From positions 682,001 through 746,000 of the forward strand of contig NZ_CP114289.2 of assembly GCF_027111315.2 (NCBI RefSeq): a DNA stretch of 64,000 nucleotides, read 5' to 3'. The notes beneath the pieces were generated by a model. It saw only the letters and a program-made list of their open reading frames with translations. It was not told where the DNA came from and searched no databases. Numbering within the stretch: the stretch's first letter is position 1; each line of letters starts with the position of its first letter. Shown here in pieces: positions 1-9,345 of this stretch. The DNA is from Flavobacterium limnophilum. Its GTDB lineage: Bacteria > Bacteroidota > Bacteroidia > Flavobacteriales > Flavobacteriaceae. The translations under genes were made by a program, and so were the position numbers.

Positions 1-900
1 AACAAGAGTGTGTGGGCCATTGTCACAAATTGCCGTATTGCCTGCCACGGTCAAGTCTGGACCCAAAACATCTTGACCCACATTGAAACTGTTTGCTCCC
101 AAAAATATGGCAGAATCGGCTTGATTATCCTGCCTGTCGGCAATTACAAGTTTTATGTGATAGGTTGTATTTGGAACTAAAGTAGTTGACGAAGCGCTCA
201 TAGAAACGGTTTGTCCATTAAAATTTGTTGCCGAACCCGCAGCGTTTGAACCTCCATTAAACGTTCCAAAATAAGCCGGGTTTTGTGAAGAACAAGAGGA
301 ATTGTACAATGAATTCCTGATGGTAACGACAGAAATTGGAGTTGTGGTATTGGGTATAACTGCCAAATTGGTTGTAACTCCAGTCGCTGTATTGGTGAGC
401 AAAAACGCAAAAGCATCGGAAAATTGGCATTGAAAATTGCCGTATTCTTCAGAAGCGAATAAAAAATTGAAGTCGAAGTTGGACGAAAAAGGCACAAAGT
501 CAAATTCCAGAACCGTGGCATTGGTCGAATTCATCGTGATTCCGGCAGCCAGAAGCGTGGCTTCCAAATCGGAGTCGCCAGTCCAAGAAGCATTGCCGTC
601 GTTGAGTTGACTGGTGTTTGGCCCAGCCGCGTTTGCCACATTTCCGGTGCTCAAAATAACACCGCTTGACAAAGGGAACGCAGGATTTGTATTGGAAAAA
701 TACCCAATTCCGTTTGACGAACCAAATCCATTTGAGTTTCCTGTTCTCCAAGTAATGTTGCTTACCGGAACACAAGTTTTGTTGACCAAAACATCGGTAA
801 CCAGTTCCGGAACGGTATAAGTATTTGTGTCCACGCTAATAGCCTGAGAAAAACATCCTATCCAAAAGAATGAAATGATGAGAGACAGGCTTTTTTTCAT
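1..900 (-). CDS. Secreted choice-of-anchor L domain protein, C-terminus cut off by window edge
   Basis: The frame is open from an ATG at 900-898 to base 1 (300 codons) and has no stop, so the gene continues beyond the window. The product begins with a signal peptide (MKKSLSLIISFFWIGCFSQA). It then carries the hallmarks of the choice-of-anchor L domain: a NITWRTGNSNGFG-type segment, a G-I-G-Y-F motif, SSGVILSTGN, and DFLFASEEYG followed by DAFAFLLT. In Bacteroidota such proteins are usually large exported adhesin-like or gliding-associated proteins that end in a gliding or T9SS sorting domain; that end would lie outside the window. The role is inferred from domain recognition only. The gene is divergent from argS with a 234-base spacer. 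Confidence 0.8.
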   Translation of the reverse strand, partial: MKKSLSLIISFFWIGCFSQAISVDTNTYTVPELVTDVLVNKTCVPVSNITWRTGNSNGFGSSNGIGYFSNTNPAFPLSSGVILSTGNVANAAGPNTSQLNDGNASWTGDSDLEATLLAAGITMNSTNATVLEFDFVPFSSNFDFNFLFASEEYGNFQCQFSDAFAFLLTNTATGVTTNLAVIPNTTTPISVVTIRNSLYNSSCSSQNPAYFGTFNGGSNAAGSATNFNGQTVSMSASSTTLVPNTTYHIKLVIADRQDNQADSAIFLGANSFNVGQDVLGPDLTVAGNTAICDNGPHTLV

Positions 901-1104
901 AAAGAAACAGATTTGGGGTAAAAATACAAATAAATCGATTGAAAGCTAAATTTCACCGATGTAATGCAAGTTACGATTTTTATAAAAACCTAAAAATAAT
1001 TTTAAAACAGGTTTCGAAATTAGTTGACATGAAGTATCAAACTAAAGTATAAAAACTGCTGATTATTTCATATTATTCTAAAACAATTATCTCTCTTAAA
1101 ACCC

Positions 1105-1112
1105 TATATTTG
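1105..1112 (+). promoter_or_regulatory. Bacteroidota -7 box for argS
   Basis: TATATTTG matches the Bacteroidota -7 consensus TAnnTTTG and lies 22 bases before the argS ATG. No convincing -33 TTTG is seen at the usual spacing. Confidence 0.5.
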
Positions 1113-1134
1113 CACACTTAAAATTAGTACAAAA

Positions 1135-2913
1135 ATGACCTTATCACAGATTCTTACGCCCTCCATAGAAAAAGCGGTACAAACTTTATTTGATGTTACC
1201 ATAGACAAAGTTGAATTTCAAAGCACTCGAAAAGAGTTTGAAGGCGACATCACGATGGTAATTTTTCCATTATTGAAAGTCATCAAAAGCAATCCGGTAG
1301 AATTAGGAAATAAAATAGGAACCTATTTAGTCGAAAATGTAGCCGAAGTGAGCCGTTTCAACGTGGTTTCAGGTTTCTTGAATATCGTTATTTCAGACGA
1401 ATATTATTTGAATTTTTTCAACGAAATCCGGAAAAACGAAAAATTTGGTTTCGTGACTCCAAATCCCGAAGACAAGGCGATTATGGTCGAATATTCTTCG
1501 CCAAACACCAATAAACCTTTGCATTTAGGTCACGTTCGCAACAATCTTCTAGGGTATTCCGTTGCCGAAATCATCAAGGCTTCAGGCAAAAAAGTCTATA
1601 AAACACAAATCATCAACGACCGTGGAATTCATATTTGCAAGTCGATGTTGGCTTGGCAAAAATTCGGAAACGGAGAAACTCCGGAATCAACAGGCTTAAA
1701 AGGAGATAAATTAGTAGGGAATTATTATGTGGCTTTCGACAAAGCCTATAAAGAAGAAATAAACCAATTAATTGCCCAAGGAAAAACAGAAGACGAAGCC
1801 AAAAAGCAAGCTCCAATTATTCTTGAAGCCCAAGAAATGCTTTTGAAATGGGAAGCTGGCGATGAAGAAGTAATCACACTTTGGAAAATGATGAACCAAT
1901 GGGTTTATGATGGTTTTGCCGAAACTTACAAAAATTTGGGAGTCGATTTCGATACATATTATTACGAAAGCAATACCTATTTGCTAGGAAAAGACGTGGT
2001 TCAAATTGGATTGGAAAAAGGCATTTTCGAAAAAGATCCAGATGGTTCGGTTTGGATTGACTTGACCGACGAAGGACTGGACAGAAAAATCGTCTTGCGC
2101 TCCGACGGAACTGCGGTTTACATGACCCAAGACATTGGAACCGCCATTCAGCGCGTGAAAGATTTTCCTGATGTTGGCGGAATGGTTTATACTGTTGGAA
2201 ACGAGCAGGATTACCACTTCAAAGTGTTGTTTTTGATCTTGAAAAAATTAGGTTTCGAATGGTCGAAAAATCTCTATCATTTGTCTTATGGAATGGTCGA
2301 TTTGCCATCCGGAAAAATGAAATCCAGGGAAGGAACCGTTGTCGATGCCGATGATTTGATGCAGGAAATGACCGATACCGCCCAAAAAATTGCCGAAGAT
2401 TTAGGAAAACTAGACGAATATTCAGCCGAAGAAAAATCCAAATTGTACAAAACCATTGGATTGGGTGCCTTGAAATATTATATTTTGAAAGTAGATCCCA
2501 AAAAACGAATTCTTTTCGATCCCGCTGAATCGGTTGATTTTGCTGGAAACACGGGTTCGTTTATTCAATATACGTATGCCAGAATCCAGTCGATTATTCG
2601 CAAAGCCAATTTCGATTTTGTGTCTCCAAGTGGAGTTGAGGTGTTGCACGAAAAGGAAAAAGAATTGGTCAAACAACTCGAATTGTTTCCTGAAGTAATC
2701 CAAAATGCGGCGCAAAATCACAGTCCTGCCTTGATTGCGAATTATACGTATGATTTGGTTCGTGAGTACAACTCGTTTTATCAAGCCGTTTCCATTTTGG
2801 GAGAGGAAGATTTGAATAAAAAAATATTCCGAGTGCAACTTTCGAAAAAGGTGGCCGACACCATTGCATTGGCCTTTCGATTATTGGGAATAGATGTTCC
2901 GGAAAGGATGTAA
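1135..2913 (+). CDS. argS: Arginyl-tRNA synthetase
   Basis: This class I aminoacyl-tRNA synthetase charges tRNA-Arg with arginine in the cytoplasm. The 592-aa length is normal for the bacterial enzyme. An N-terminal Add-1 type tRNA-binding region (about residues 1-95) precedes the catalytic core with VEYSSPNTNKPLHLGH; the HIGH-type motif is HLGH at residues 130-133. A KMSKS-like element reads KMKSREG, and the C-terminal anticodon-binding DALR region ends in LLGIDVPERM, a typical ArgS terminus. It is monocistronic, with its own -7 box and a strong downstream hairpin terminator. Confidence 0.97.
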   Translation: MTLSQILTPSIEKAVQTLFDVTIDKVEFQSTRKEFEGDITMVIFPLLKVIKSNPVELGNKIGTYLVENVAEVSRFNVVSGFLNIVISDEYYLNFFNEIRKNEKFGFVTPNPEDKAIMVEYSSPNTNKPLHLGHVRNNLLGYSVAEIIKASGKKVYKTQIINDRGIHICKSMLAWQKFGNGETPESTGLKGDKLVGNYYVAFDKAYKEEINQLIAQGKTEDEAKKQAPIILEAQEMLLKWEAGDEEVITLWKMMNQWVYDGFAETYKNLGVDFDTYYYESNTYLLGKDVVQIGLEKGIFEKDPDGSVWIDLTDEGLDRKIVLRSDGTAVYMTQDIGTAIQRVKDFPDVGGMVYTVGNEQDYHFKVLFLILKKLGFEWSKNLYHLSYGMVDLPSGKMKSREGTVVDADDLMQEMTDTAQKIAEDLGKLDEYSAEEKSKLYKTIGLGALKYYILKVDPKKRILFDPAESVDFAGNTGSFIQYTYARIQSIIRKANFDFVSPSGVEVLHEKEKELVKQLELFPEVIQNAAQNHSPALIANYTYDLVREYNSFYQAVSILGEEDLNKKIFRVQLSKKVADTIALAFRLLGIDVPERM

Positions 2914-2931
2914 TTTTTTTGAAAATAATTT

Positions 2932-2974
2932 AAAAAAAAGAGGCTGTCTAAAAATTTAGACAGCCTCTTTTTTA
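2932..2974. terminator. Intrinsic terminator between convergent argS and the 3011-3550 gene
   Basis: A near-perfect hairpin (arms GAGGCTGTCTAAA and TTTAGACAGCCTC with a 2-base loop) is flanked by an A-run on the left and a T-run on the right. It can therefore act in both directions. Confidence 0.85.
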
Positions 2975-3010
2975 AATTAATTTTAACCTAAATTAATGGT
3001 GAAGCAATTT

Positions 3011-3550
3011 TTAATTCATTGCCAATGTTTTGGTTATTTTAGTGATTTCACCAATTGAAGTAATCAATATATTTTGAATTTGATTATCTTTTTCAAGTTT
3101 TAAATAGTATGCTTTTTTCAATATTTGCCCTTTTTGTTGGGAATATTCAAATTTGCTTTTTGTAATTTTCCACTCGGGATATGAAATATAAACAGAATTG
3201 ATAATTTCTCTCGGCAATTCTACATTTACATATTTTTCGGAAACAAACTTTAGCATCCCTTTTTCATTGTAAGTTGCTACCAAGGAACCCTTTTTGTTTT
3301 CTAAAGTCACCAAGTATTCGTCGAAATTTTTGCATTCATCATCCACTTTATAGGAAAGGAATTCGTTTTGAATGTTTCTGACAGCTGCATCAGGATTGTT
3401 GTCCGGAGTGTATTTTGACAAATCTTTTTTGGCTGGTGAAATTACTACTTCGGGTAATTTTTCAATTTTTAAAGTTTCTGGTTTTTTGTCTTGTGAATAG
3501 GATGCTGTAAAGAAACAGAAGCATAGAGCGAAGGTGATAATTGTTTTCAT
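3011..3550 (-). CDS. Small secreted protein of unknown function
   Basis: The 179-aa product starts with a clear signal peptide (MKTIITFALCFCFFTASYSQ), so it is exported to the periplasm or beyond. The mature part is charged and has no motif I recognise; after a Lys-rich linker (KLPEVVISPAKKD) it looks like a mixed alpha/beta globular domain. There is no lipobox and no T9SS tail. It is a stand-alone gene that converges on argS and shares its terminator. Family unknown. Confidence 0.75.
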   Translation of the reverse strand: MKTIITFALCFCFFTASYSQDKKPETLKIEKLPEVVISPAKKDLSKYTPDNNPDAAVRNIQNEFLSYKVDDECKNFDEYLVTLENKKGSLVATYNEKGMLKFVSEKYVNVELPREIINSVYISYPEWKITKSKFEYSQQKGQILKKAYYLKLEKDNQIQNILITSIGEITKITKTLAMN

Positions 3551-4174
3551 GATTTTTTTATTTTATAATGTTTTTTATTGAAATTTTTTTTGATTTTTTA
3601 ATAGTGTAAATGTACATCTATTTTTGAAACTACAAAAATATTTTATTATTAATTTCATATTAAACAAAGTGTTTTTTTAAATATAGTTCAAAAACAGTCT
3701 TTTTAATAGGTTTTAAATTGTGATAATGATAATATTTTAACATTTGAACATCGTTTTAAAAACCTCTTTGCACAAACTATAAAGCAAACAAAAACCTTTA
3801 ATTAAAATTAATGCTAATAGCGTAAAAATAGACTGAATTATTAATTTGATGACTTGAAAAACAAGTTTTGAATGGTGTGAATATGAAATCTGATATTAGA
3901 TATGTTTTCGGATGATTTTGTTAGGAGATACAATTTGTTTGATCCAGTTATTTCCATTTTTGGAATATAAGGTTTGGACAAAAAACATAAGTGTCCAACT
4001 TTTCAAAATAGTGGACAATACCATTGTGTGGTTTTTCAATTATTTGAAATAAATGTTTTTGGTGAGAATGTGATTAAAGAGTTGGAAATTTAAAAAACAA
4101 TAATCTCTTGTTTATAGGATATAAAATTGAATTGTTCCTAAAAAGTTAAACTTTGTTAGGGAATTTTTTTGCCA
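3551..4174. other. AT-rich intergenic gap without a supported gene
   Basis: These 624 bases have no plausible ORF. They hold a short inverted motif TGTCCA...TGGACA (about 3990-4015) that resembles degraded insertion-sequence ends, but it is too short to call. Confidence 0.5.
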
Positions 4175-4747
4175 TTAAACTTTAGATTTTAATCGGCTTA
4201 AAGTTTCTTGTGAAATATTAATGTAAGACGCAACAATCTTATTGGGAAGCCTTTTTACAATCTTCGGATTTATTTTAAGTAATAAATTATATCGTTCTAA
4301 AGCATTCAAAGTTGTAAAAGACATCAATCTGTTTGTGTTATTTACGTATGCTTTTTCGAGATACTTGCAATAGAATTCTCGCCATTGCGGAATAATATTT
4401 ATCAAATGATTAAAATCTTTGTGGCTAATACACAAAAGTTCCGATTTTTCAATCACTTGTATGTATTCTGTAGAAGGAAATCCAGTAATACAACTTACTA
4501 ATGCTGTTGCTAGTTGGTTTTCAAAAGCAATATATCTGGTAACATCTTTTCCTTCTTCATTGATAAAATATATTCTCAAACAACCTTTTCCCACATAATA
4601 AGTATATTGACTGGTTTGACCCTGCGAAAGCAATAGATCAGTTTTGTTATGTTTTAAAGGTTTGAAATAAGAAATGATAGTATTTAAATCTTCATCAGAA
4701 ACTTCAATATTTTTCTTTATGTAATGACCAAGTTGTTCGTAAATCAT
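4175..4747 (-). CDS. Crp/Fnr family transcriptional regulator
   Basis: This 190-aa protein has the Crp/Fnr layout. A cyclic-nucleotide-binding-like beta-roll covers about residues 25-115 ([24 protein letters not shown]). A long dimerisation helix follows, and the C-terminal helix-turn-helix ([21 protein letters not shown]) spans about residues 167-188. There are no Fnr-type cysteines for an iron-sulfur cluster. Its start codon overlaps the ribB stop in an ATGA arrangement (4744-4747), so the two are translationally coupled. In many Bacteroidota, small Crp-like regulators of this type sit next to the genes they control. Ligand and regulon are unknown; autoregulation with ribB is inferred. Confidence 0.85.
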   Translation of the reverse strand: MIYEQLGHYIKKNIEVSDEDLNTIISYFKPLKHNKTDLLLSQGQTSQYTYYVGKGCLRIYFINEEGKDVTRYIAFENQLATALVSCITGFPSTEYIQVIEKSELLCISHKDFNHLINIIPQWREFYCKYLEKAYVNNTNRLMSFTTLNALERYNLLLKINPKIVKRLPNKIVASYINISQETLSRLKSKV

Positions 4748-5409
4748 GATTTATAGTCCCTGATAAATTTTCGGTAGTGAATAAGGTCTCCTATGGATAC
4801 CACCACAAGATTGTTCTGTCCTGCAAAATTAATGATTTCGTCCAGTTTAGCCATACTTCCGTCAATATTCATCAACTCGCACAAAACAGCTTGGGGTTTT
4901 AATCCTGCCAATTTCATCAAATCTACACTGCCTTCGGTATGTCCGTCTCTTTCCAAAACGCCGTTGTCTTTTGCCCGTAACGGAAAAACATGTCCAGGCC
5001 TGGCCAAATCTGAAGAAGATGCGCTTATTGCGCTAGCCGTTTGGATTGTTTTCAAGCGGTCTGTTGCCGAAACTCCCGTTGTGACCCCTTCTTTTGCTTC
5101 GATGGAAATTGTAAAGGGTGTTTGGAAACTGCTTGTGTTTTCCTTGACCATATAAGGAAGATTTAACTCATCAGCTTTGTCATTGGTAAGGCAAAGACAA
5201 ACGATGCCGCTGCATTCCCTAATCATCAAAGCCATGTCTTTGACCGTCATGTTTTGTGCAGCAAAAATTAAATCACCTTCATTTTCCCTGTTTTTATCAT
5301 CAGTCAATATAATTCCTTTGCCGTTTTGCAATTGTTTCAATGCGTTTTCAACTCGATCGTGACTGGTGATTCCAAATTTTTCCAATGGATGTAATGCCGT
5401 AATGATCAT
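4744..5409 (-). CDS. ribB: 3,4-dihydroxy-2-butanone 4-phosphate synthase
   Basis: The enzyme converts ribulose 5-phosphate to 3,4-dihydroxy-2-butanone 4-phosphate plus formate, a precursor step of riboflavin synthesis. The signature [15 protein letters not shown] (about residues 37-51) holds the acidic metal ligands. Further conserved blocks are [17 protein letters not shown] and [15 protein letters not shown]. At 221 aa it is a stand-alone RibB; no GTP cyclohydrolase II (RibA) domain is fused. It is the first gene of a two-gene unit with the Crp-like regulator. Confidence 0.96.
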   Translation of the reverse strand: MIITALHPLEKFGITSHDRVENALKQLQNGKGIILTDDKNRENEGDLIFAAQNMTVKDMALMIRECSGIVCLCLTNDKADELNLPYMVKENTSSFQTPFTISIEAKEGVTTGVSATDRLKTIQTASAISASSSDLARPGHVFPLRAKDNGVLERDGHTEGSVDLMKLAGLKPQAVLCELMNIDGSMAKLDEIINFAGQNNLVVVSIGDLIHYRKFIRDYKS

Positions 5410-5431
5410 TTTTGTCTTGCTTTTTAATTAT

Positions 5432-5454
5432 TTACAGAAATGTTTTTTCTGTAA
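5432..5454. promoter_or_regulatory. Perfect 9-bp inverted repeat upstream of ribB, candidate operator
   Basis: TTACAGAAA-N5-TTTCTGTAA lies 22 bases before the ribB start and just downstream of its -7 box, so it spans the expected start of transcription. That placement suits a repressor site, plausibly for the Crp-like protein encoded next to ribB. It could also fold as an mRNA hairpin. It does not look like the conserved FMN riboswitch. Confidence 0.5.
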
Positions 5455-5464
5455 TATTGAAAGG

Positions 5465-5472
5465 CAAATCTA
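5465..5472 (-). promoter_or_regulatory. -7 box for ribB
   Basis: TAGATTTG on the minus strand matches TAnnTTTG, 55 bases before the ribB start codon. Confidence 0.5.
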
Positions 5473-5600
5473 AAGCTGTTTAAGTTCCAAAACGTTGATT
5501 TAGGTCAATAAAATCATTTTAATTCGTTGTTTTACACCCAGGTATTTTAAAACAATTGTTTTTTATTTCTAATACTATTTAAACTTCGATATCAAATCAT

Positions 5601-5608
5601 TAAATTTG
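5601..5608 (+). promoter_or_regulatory. -7 box for ffh
   Basis: TAAATTTG matches TAnnTTTG and lies 26 bases before the ffh start codon. Confidence 0.5.
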
Positions 5609-5634
5609 CGCCTTAATTTAAGAGAAACACAATT

Positions 5635-6990
5635 ATGTTCGATAATTTAAGCGATAAATTAGACAAAGCCTTTCATATACTTAAAGGTCACGGAAAAATA
5701 ACCGAAGTTAACGTAGCCGAAACCCTGAAAGAAGTACGTCGTGCTTTATTGGATGCCGACGTCAACTTCAAGATTGCCAAAGATTTTACCACCAAAGTAA
5801 AAGAAAAAGCGATAGGACAAAACGTTTTGACCACGCTGCAACCGGGACAATTATTGGTAAAGTTGGTCAAAGACGAACTAACCGAATTAATGGGTGGCGA
5901 TGTTGCGGGAATCAATCTTTCCGGAAATCCAACCGTTATATTAATGTCAGGTTTACAAGGTTCTGGAAAAACTACTTTTTCCGGAAAATTGGCCAATTAT
6001 CTTCAAACTAAAAAAGGAAAAAAACCACTTTTGGTGGCCTGTGATATTTATCGTCCAGCGGCAATCCAGCAATTATACGTTGTTGGAGATTCCATAGCTG
6101 TTGAAGTATATTCAGAACCTGAAAATAAAAATCCTGTCGAAATTGCCCAAAACGCAATCAAACACGCCAAAGCCAATGGATTTAATGTCGTGATTGTTGA
6201 TACAGCAGGTCGTTTGGCTGTGGATGAAGCGATGATGACCGAAATATCCAATGTTCATAAAGCCATTCAGCCTCACGAAACCTTGTTTGTAGTCGATTCG
6301 ATGACAGGGCAAGATGCCGTGAATACGGCCAAAGCGTTCAACGATAGGTTGAATTTTGATGGTGTAATCTTGACCAAATTAGACGGTGATACTCGTGGTG
6401 GAGCTGCCATTTCTATTAAATCAGTTGTCAACAAACCAATCAAGTTTGTGGGAACTGGCGAGAAAATGGAAGCGATCGACGTGTTCTATCCCGATCGTAT
6501 GGCGGAACGTATCCTCGGGATGGGAGACGTTGTGTCGTTGGTAGAAAGAGCGCAAGAACAATTTGACGAAGAAGAGGCTCGAAAAATCCAAAAGAAAATC
6601 GCCAAAAATGAATTTGGTTTTGATGATTTCTTGTCCCAAATTCAGCAAGTGAAGAAAATGGGTAACATGAAAGACTTGGTAGGAATGATTCCGGGAGCTT
6701 CAAAAGCCATGAAAGACGTGGAGATTGAAGACGATGCTTTCAAACATATCGAGGCCATCATTCATTCGATGACTCCAATCGAAAGAAGCAAACCAGCCTT
6801 AATCGACGTGAAAAGAAAAGCCAGAATTGCCAAAGGTTCCGGTACAAAAATAGAACAGGTGAACCAGTTGATGAAACAGTTTGACCAAATGAGCAAAATG
6901 ATGAAGATGATGCAAGGTCCTGGCGGTAAAAACATGATGAAAATGATGGGGAACATGAAAGGCGGAATGCCACATGGCGGAATGAGATAA
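5635..6990 (+). CDS. ffh: Signal recognition particle GTPase Ffh (SRP54)
   Basis: Ffh binds 4.5S RNA and the signal sequences of nascent membrane proteins and delivers ribosomes to FtsY. The 451-aa protein has the standard order. The N domain covers about residues 1-90. The G domain has P-loop GLQGSGKTT (about 107-115), DTAGR, TKLDGDTRGGAA and GTGEK. The Met-rich M domain (about 300-451) ends in a run of MMKMM and GGM repeats. The start MFDNLSDKL is typical. A repeat-rich spacer of 82 bases separates it from folD in the same direction. Confidence 0.97.
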   Translation: MFDNLSDKLDKAFHILKGHGKITEVNVAETLKEVRRALLDADVNFKIAKDFTTKVKEKAIGQNVLTTLQPGQLLVKLVKDELTELMGGDVAGINLSGNPTVILMSGLQGSGKTTFSGKLANYLQTKKGKKPLLVACDIYRPAAIQQLYVVGDSIAVEVYSEPENKNPVEIAQNAIKHAKANGFNVVIVDTAGRLAVDEAMMTEISNVHKAIQPHETLFVVDSMTGQDAVNTAKAFNDRLNFDGVILTKLDGDTRGGAAISIKSVVNKPIKFVGTGEKMEAIDVFYPDRMAERILGMGDVVSLVERAQEQFDEEEARKIQKKIAKNEFGFDDFLSQIQQVKKMGNMKDLVGMIPGASKAMKDVEIEDDAFKHIEAIIHSMTPIERSKPALIDVKRKARIAKGSGTKIEQVNQLMKQFDQMSKMMKMMQGPGGKNMMKMMGNMKGGMPHGGMR

Positions 6991-6997
6991 AATATTT

Positions 6998-7056
6998 GTT
7001 TAAAGTTTCGGGTTTCAAGTTGTGAAACCTGAAACCTGAAACTTGGAACTTTAAAC
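6998..7056. repeat. Imperfect palindromic intergenic repeat between ffh and folD
   Basis: The outer arms GTTTAAAGTT (6998-7007) and AACTTTAAAC (7047-7056) are exact inverted copies. Between them are short copies of GGTTTCA and TGAAACC, giving a long imperfect hairpin. The text resembles dispersed intergenic repeats of flavobacteria. It has no T-tract, so it is not an ordinary terminator. Confidence 0.6.
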
Positions 7057-7072
7057 TTTTAAACAAGAATAA

Positions 7073-7954
7073 ATGCAACTACTAGACGGAAAAAAAACAT
7101 CAGAAGACATTAAAAACGAGATTGCTGCCGAAGTACAAAGAATGAAAGCAGACGGTCAAAAAGTGCCTCATTTGGCAGCTGTAATCGTTGGTAGCAACGG
7201 AGCCAGTTTGACTTATGTGGGAAGCAAAGTAAAATCATGTCAACAAATTGGTTTTGACTCCACTTTAGTAGCCTTGCCGGAAACGATTACTGAAAACGAA
7301 TTGTTGGAAAAAATCAAGGAATTGAATGAAGACGATGATTTGGACGGCTACATCGTTCAATTGCCTTTGCCAAAACACATCGACGAACAAAAAATCCTGA
7401 TGGCTATTGATCCAGACAAAGACGTGGATGGTTTTCATCCTGCCAATTTTGGAAAAATGGCTTTGGAAATGGAAACATTTTTACCAGCAACTCCTTATGG
7501 AATAATGGAATTGTTGGAACGTTACAAAGTGGAAACATCAGGTAAACATACTGTAGTTATTGGACGCAGCCATATTGTGGGAAGACCAATGAGCATCTTG
7601 ATGAGTCGCAAAGGATATCCTGGAGATTCAACAGTGACACTGACTCACAGTAGAACCAAAAACATTGAAGAATACACCAAAAATGCAGATATTATCATCA
7701 CCGCACTTGGAGTTCCTAATTATTTGAAAGCTGATATGGTAAAAGACGGAGTGGTAGTTATTGACGTGGGTATTACCAGGGTCGAAGACGCTTCGCACCC
7801 AAAAGGATATGTCATTACCGGTGATGTTGATTTTGCAAGTGTAAGTCCAAAGTCTTCTTTCATCACGCCAGTTCCGGGTGGAGTAGGACCAATGACGATC
7901 GCGATGTTGTTGAAAAACACTTTGTTGGCAAGAAAAATTAGAAGCAGGAAATAA
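7073..7954 (+). CDS. folD: Bifunctional methylenetetrahydrofolate dehydrogenase/cyclohydrolase
   Basis: FolD interconverts 5,10-methylene-THF, 5,10-methenyl-THF and 10-formyl-THF in one-carbon metabolism. The 293-aa sequence shows the catalytic region [14 protein letters not shown] with the Tyr-Lys pair near residues 44-48, [31 protein letters not shown], the NADP-binding [14 protein letters not shown], and the C-terminal [16 protein letters not shown]. Length and termini are normal. It is followed by a good terminator. Confidence 0.97.
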   Translation: MQLLDGKKTSEDIKNEIAAEVQRMKADGQKVPHLAAVIVGSNGASLTYVGSKVKSCQQIGFDSTLVALPETITENELLEKIKELNEDDDLDGYIVQLPLPKHIDEQKILMAIDPDKDVDGFHPANFGKMALEMETFLPATPYGIMELLERYKVETSGKHTVVIGRSHIVGRPMSILMSRKGYPGDSTVTLTHSRTKNIEEYTKNADIIITALGVPNYLKADMVKDGVVVIDVGITRVEDASHPKGYVITGDVDFASVSPKSSFITPVPGGVGPMTIAMLLKNTLLARKIRSRK

Positions 7955-7977
7955 AAGAGTTTCATTCTTTATATAGA

Positions 7978-8007
7978 AGCCTTAAACGAAAGTTTAGGGC
8001 TTTTTTT
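7978..8007 (+). terminator. Intrinsic terminator after folD
   Basis: The stem AGCCTTAAAC / GTTTAGGGCT closes on a GAAA tetraloop and runs into seven T residues. Confidence 0.85.
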
Positions 8008-8472
8008 GTGTGCTGATTTTATGTAAATGTATTTTGTATTGAATCAGGCTGTTCGTCTGTTGGAGTGTTTTCTTTAAAAATGCTATAGCTTTTTTTGAAG
8101 AAAATGTATCGAGAACGTGGTTGTTATTGACTTCTCGATACAATTTTGAATTGTAAAGCTGTCGCATTACTATTCAAAATCACTCGAAGAGACGGAGCTT
8201 TATATTCCAGTAAAATCAAAAGTAAAAAGGTATATGACCAACAAGTAGTACTCCAATTGTCCCGCTGGAAGCGTCTCAACGCGTGAGAGCAACTTAATAT
8301 AGACGCTTCCAGCGGGATAAATAGCAAGAATAAATACTGTTAACCATTAAAAACAATTGGTGTTAATTTCTTCTGTTTTTCCTTGTATAGCTTGGTTCTG
8401 CATCAGTTAGAGAAATAAATGCAAGAATTTTTCTAAATTTATTTGGTTGTTACATTATAATTTTATTTCTTT
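8008..8472. other. Gap between folD and the ABC operon, holding two dispersed hairpin repeats
   Basis: No gene is supported here. An 11-bp inverted repeat (TGTATCGAGAA at 8105-8115 with TTCTCGATACA at 8132-8142) and the larger element at 8260-8317 are the only visible structures. Both look like dispersed palindromic repeats rather than terminators. Confidence 0.5.
8260..8317. repeat. 17-bp perfect inverted repeat, GC-rich
   Basis: TCCCGCTGGAAGCGTCT at 8260-8276 and its exact complement at 8301-8317 flank a 24-base loop. It is much more GC-rich than its surroundings. Its AGCGGGA end recurs near 38165 and 40661, which suggests a repeat family. Confidence 0.6.
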
Positions 8473-8494
8473 GTGTACTACTAACCTAGTACAC
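8473..8494. promoter_or_regulatory. Palindromic operator for the YtrA-type GntR regulator
   Basis: GTGTACTA-N6-TAGTACAC is a perfect 8+8 inverted repeat, 14 bases before the first gene of the ABC operon, and it overlaps a TTTG of the presumed -7 region. GntR proteins of the YtrA subfamily bind GT-TA-type palindromes like this, and such a regulator is encoded as the third gene of the operon. Negative autoregulation is inferred. Confidence 0.7.
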
Positions 8495-8508
8495 TAATAA
8501 AATATATT

Positions 8509-9345
8509 ATGATAACCATTCAAAACTTAACTTTTCGGTACAAAAAGCAGGAGGCTTTGTTTACCGATTTATCTTTTCAACAGGAAAATGGAAGCATTGT
8601 AGGCTTGCTTGGCAAAAATGGCGCAGGAAAATCCACCTTGCTTCAATTGATTTCGGGTTTGTTGCGACCACAAATGGGCGAATTAGACATTAATGGTTTT
8701 AAACCCTTTGATCGATTGCCCGATTTTTTGGCAGACATTTATATGGTTTCCGAAGAGTTTTCGTTTCCTTCAATAACCATTGGGGTTTACATCAAGGCGA
8801 CTGCTCCTTTGTATCCAAAATTCGATTACGTAAAAATGGGCGATATTTTGCGGGAATTTGAATTGGATCCTAAAAAAAATCTGAATGGACTTTCACACGG
8901 ACAGCGCAAAAAGTTTCTAATCGCTTTTGCCTTGTCCACCAATTGCAGTTTGTTGATTCTGGACGAACCAACGAATGGTTTGGATATTCCTTCCAAAAGT
9001 TTGTTCCGAAAAATATTGGTCAGTTCCGTTTCCGAGGAGCAATTGGTGCTTATTTCGACCCATCAAGTAAAAGACATTGAAACTATAATTGACAAAATTG
9101 TTGTACTCGACCAAGGGAAAATCGTTTATAATGAAACTGTTTTGGACATCAGCCAGCAATGGCAATTCAAGACGGTGGCCAGTTTATCGGGAATAAAAAA
9201 ACCAATTTATCAAGAAAAATGTCTGGGCGGACATCGAATAATAGTACCAGCTGACTCAATTGAAGAAACCGAAATAGATATTGAACTGCTCTTTAACGCC
9301 ATCATCCATAAAGTAACCCTAAAATCCGAAATCCATGCCGTTTAA
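8509..9345 (+). CDS. ABC transporter ATP-binding protein
   Basis: This 278-aa cytoplasmic ATPase energises a membrane exporter. It shows Walker A GKNGAGKST (35-43), signature LSHGQ (128-132), Walker B LLILDEPT (149-156) and a switch His in LISTHQ. It belongs to the short ATPase class found with YtrA-type regulators (multidrug, bacteriocin or lantibiotic immunity, or antibiotic-responsive exporters). It is the first gene of a four-gene operon, overlapping the permease gene by 11 bases. Substrate unknown. Confidence 0.92.
   Translation: MITIQNLTFRYKKQEALFTDLSFQQENGSIVGLLGKNGAGKSTLLQLISGLLRPQMGELDINGFKPFDRLPDFLADIYMVSEEFSFPSITIGVYIKATAPLYPKFDYVKMGDILREFELDPKKNLNGLSHGQRKKFLIAFALSTNCSLLILDEPTNGLDIPSKSLFRKILVSSVSEEQLVLISTHQVKDIETIIDKIVVLDQGKIVYNETVLDISQQWQFKTVASLSGIKKPIYQEKCLGGHRIIVPADSIEETEIDIELLFNAIIHKVTLKSEIHAV

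Noticed and set aside
3990..4015. TGTCCA...TGGACA motif resembling insertion-sequence ends
   Set aside because: Six-base arms only, no transposase remnant and no target duplication.
5410..5634. FMN riboswitch in front of ribB
   Set aside because: The leader is too short and shows none of the conserved FMN element blocks; only a simple 9-bp inverted repeat is present.
8124..8327. Minus-strand ORF of 67 aa
   Set aside because: It runs through the GC-rich inverted repeat and lacks promoter and coding character; it is most likely a by-product of dispersed repeats.
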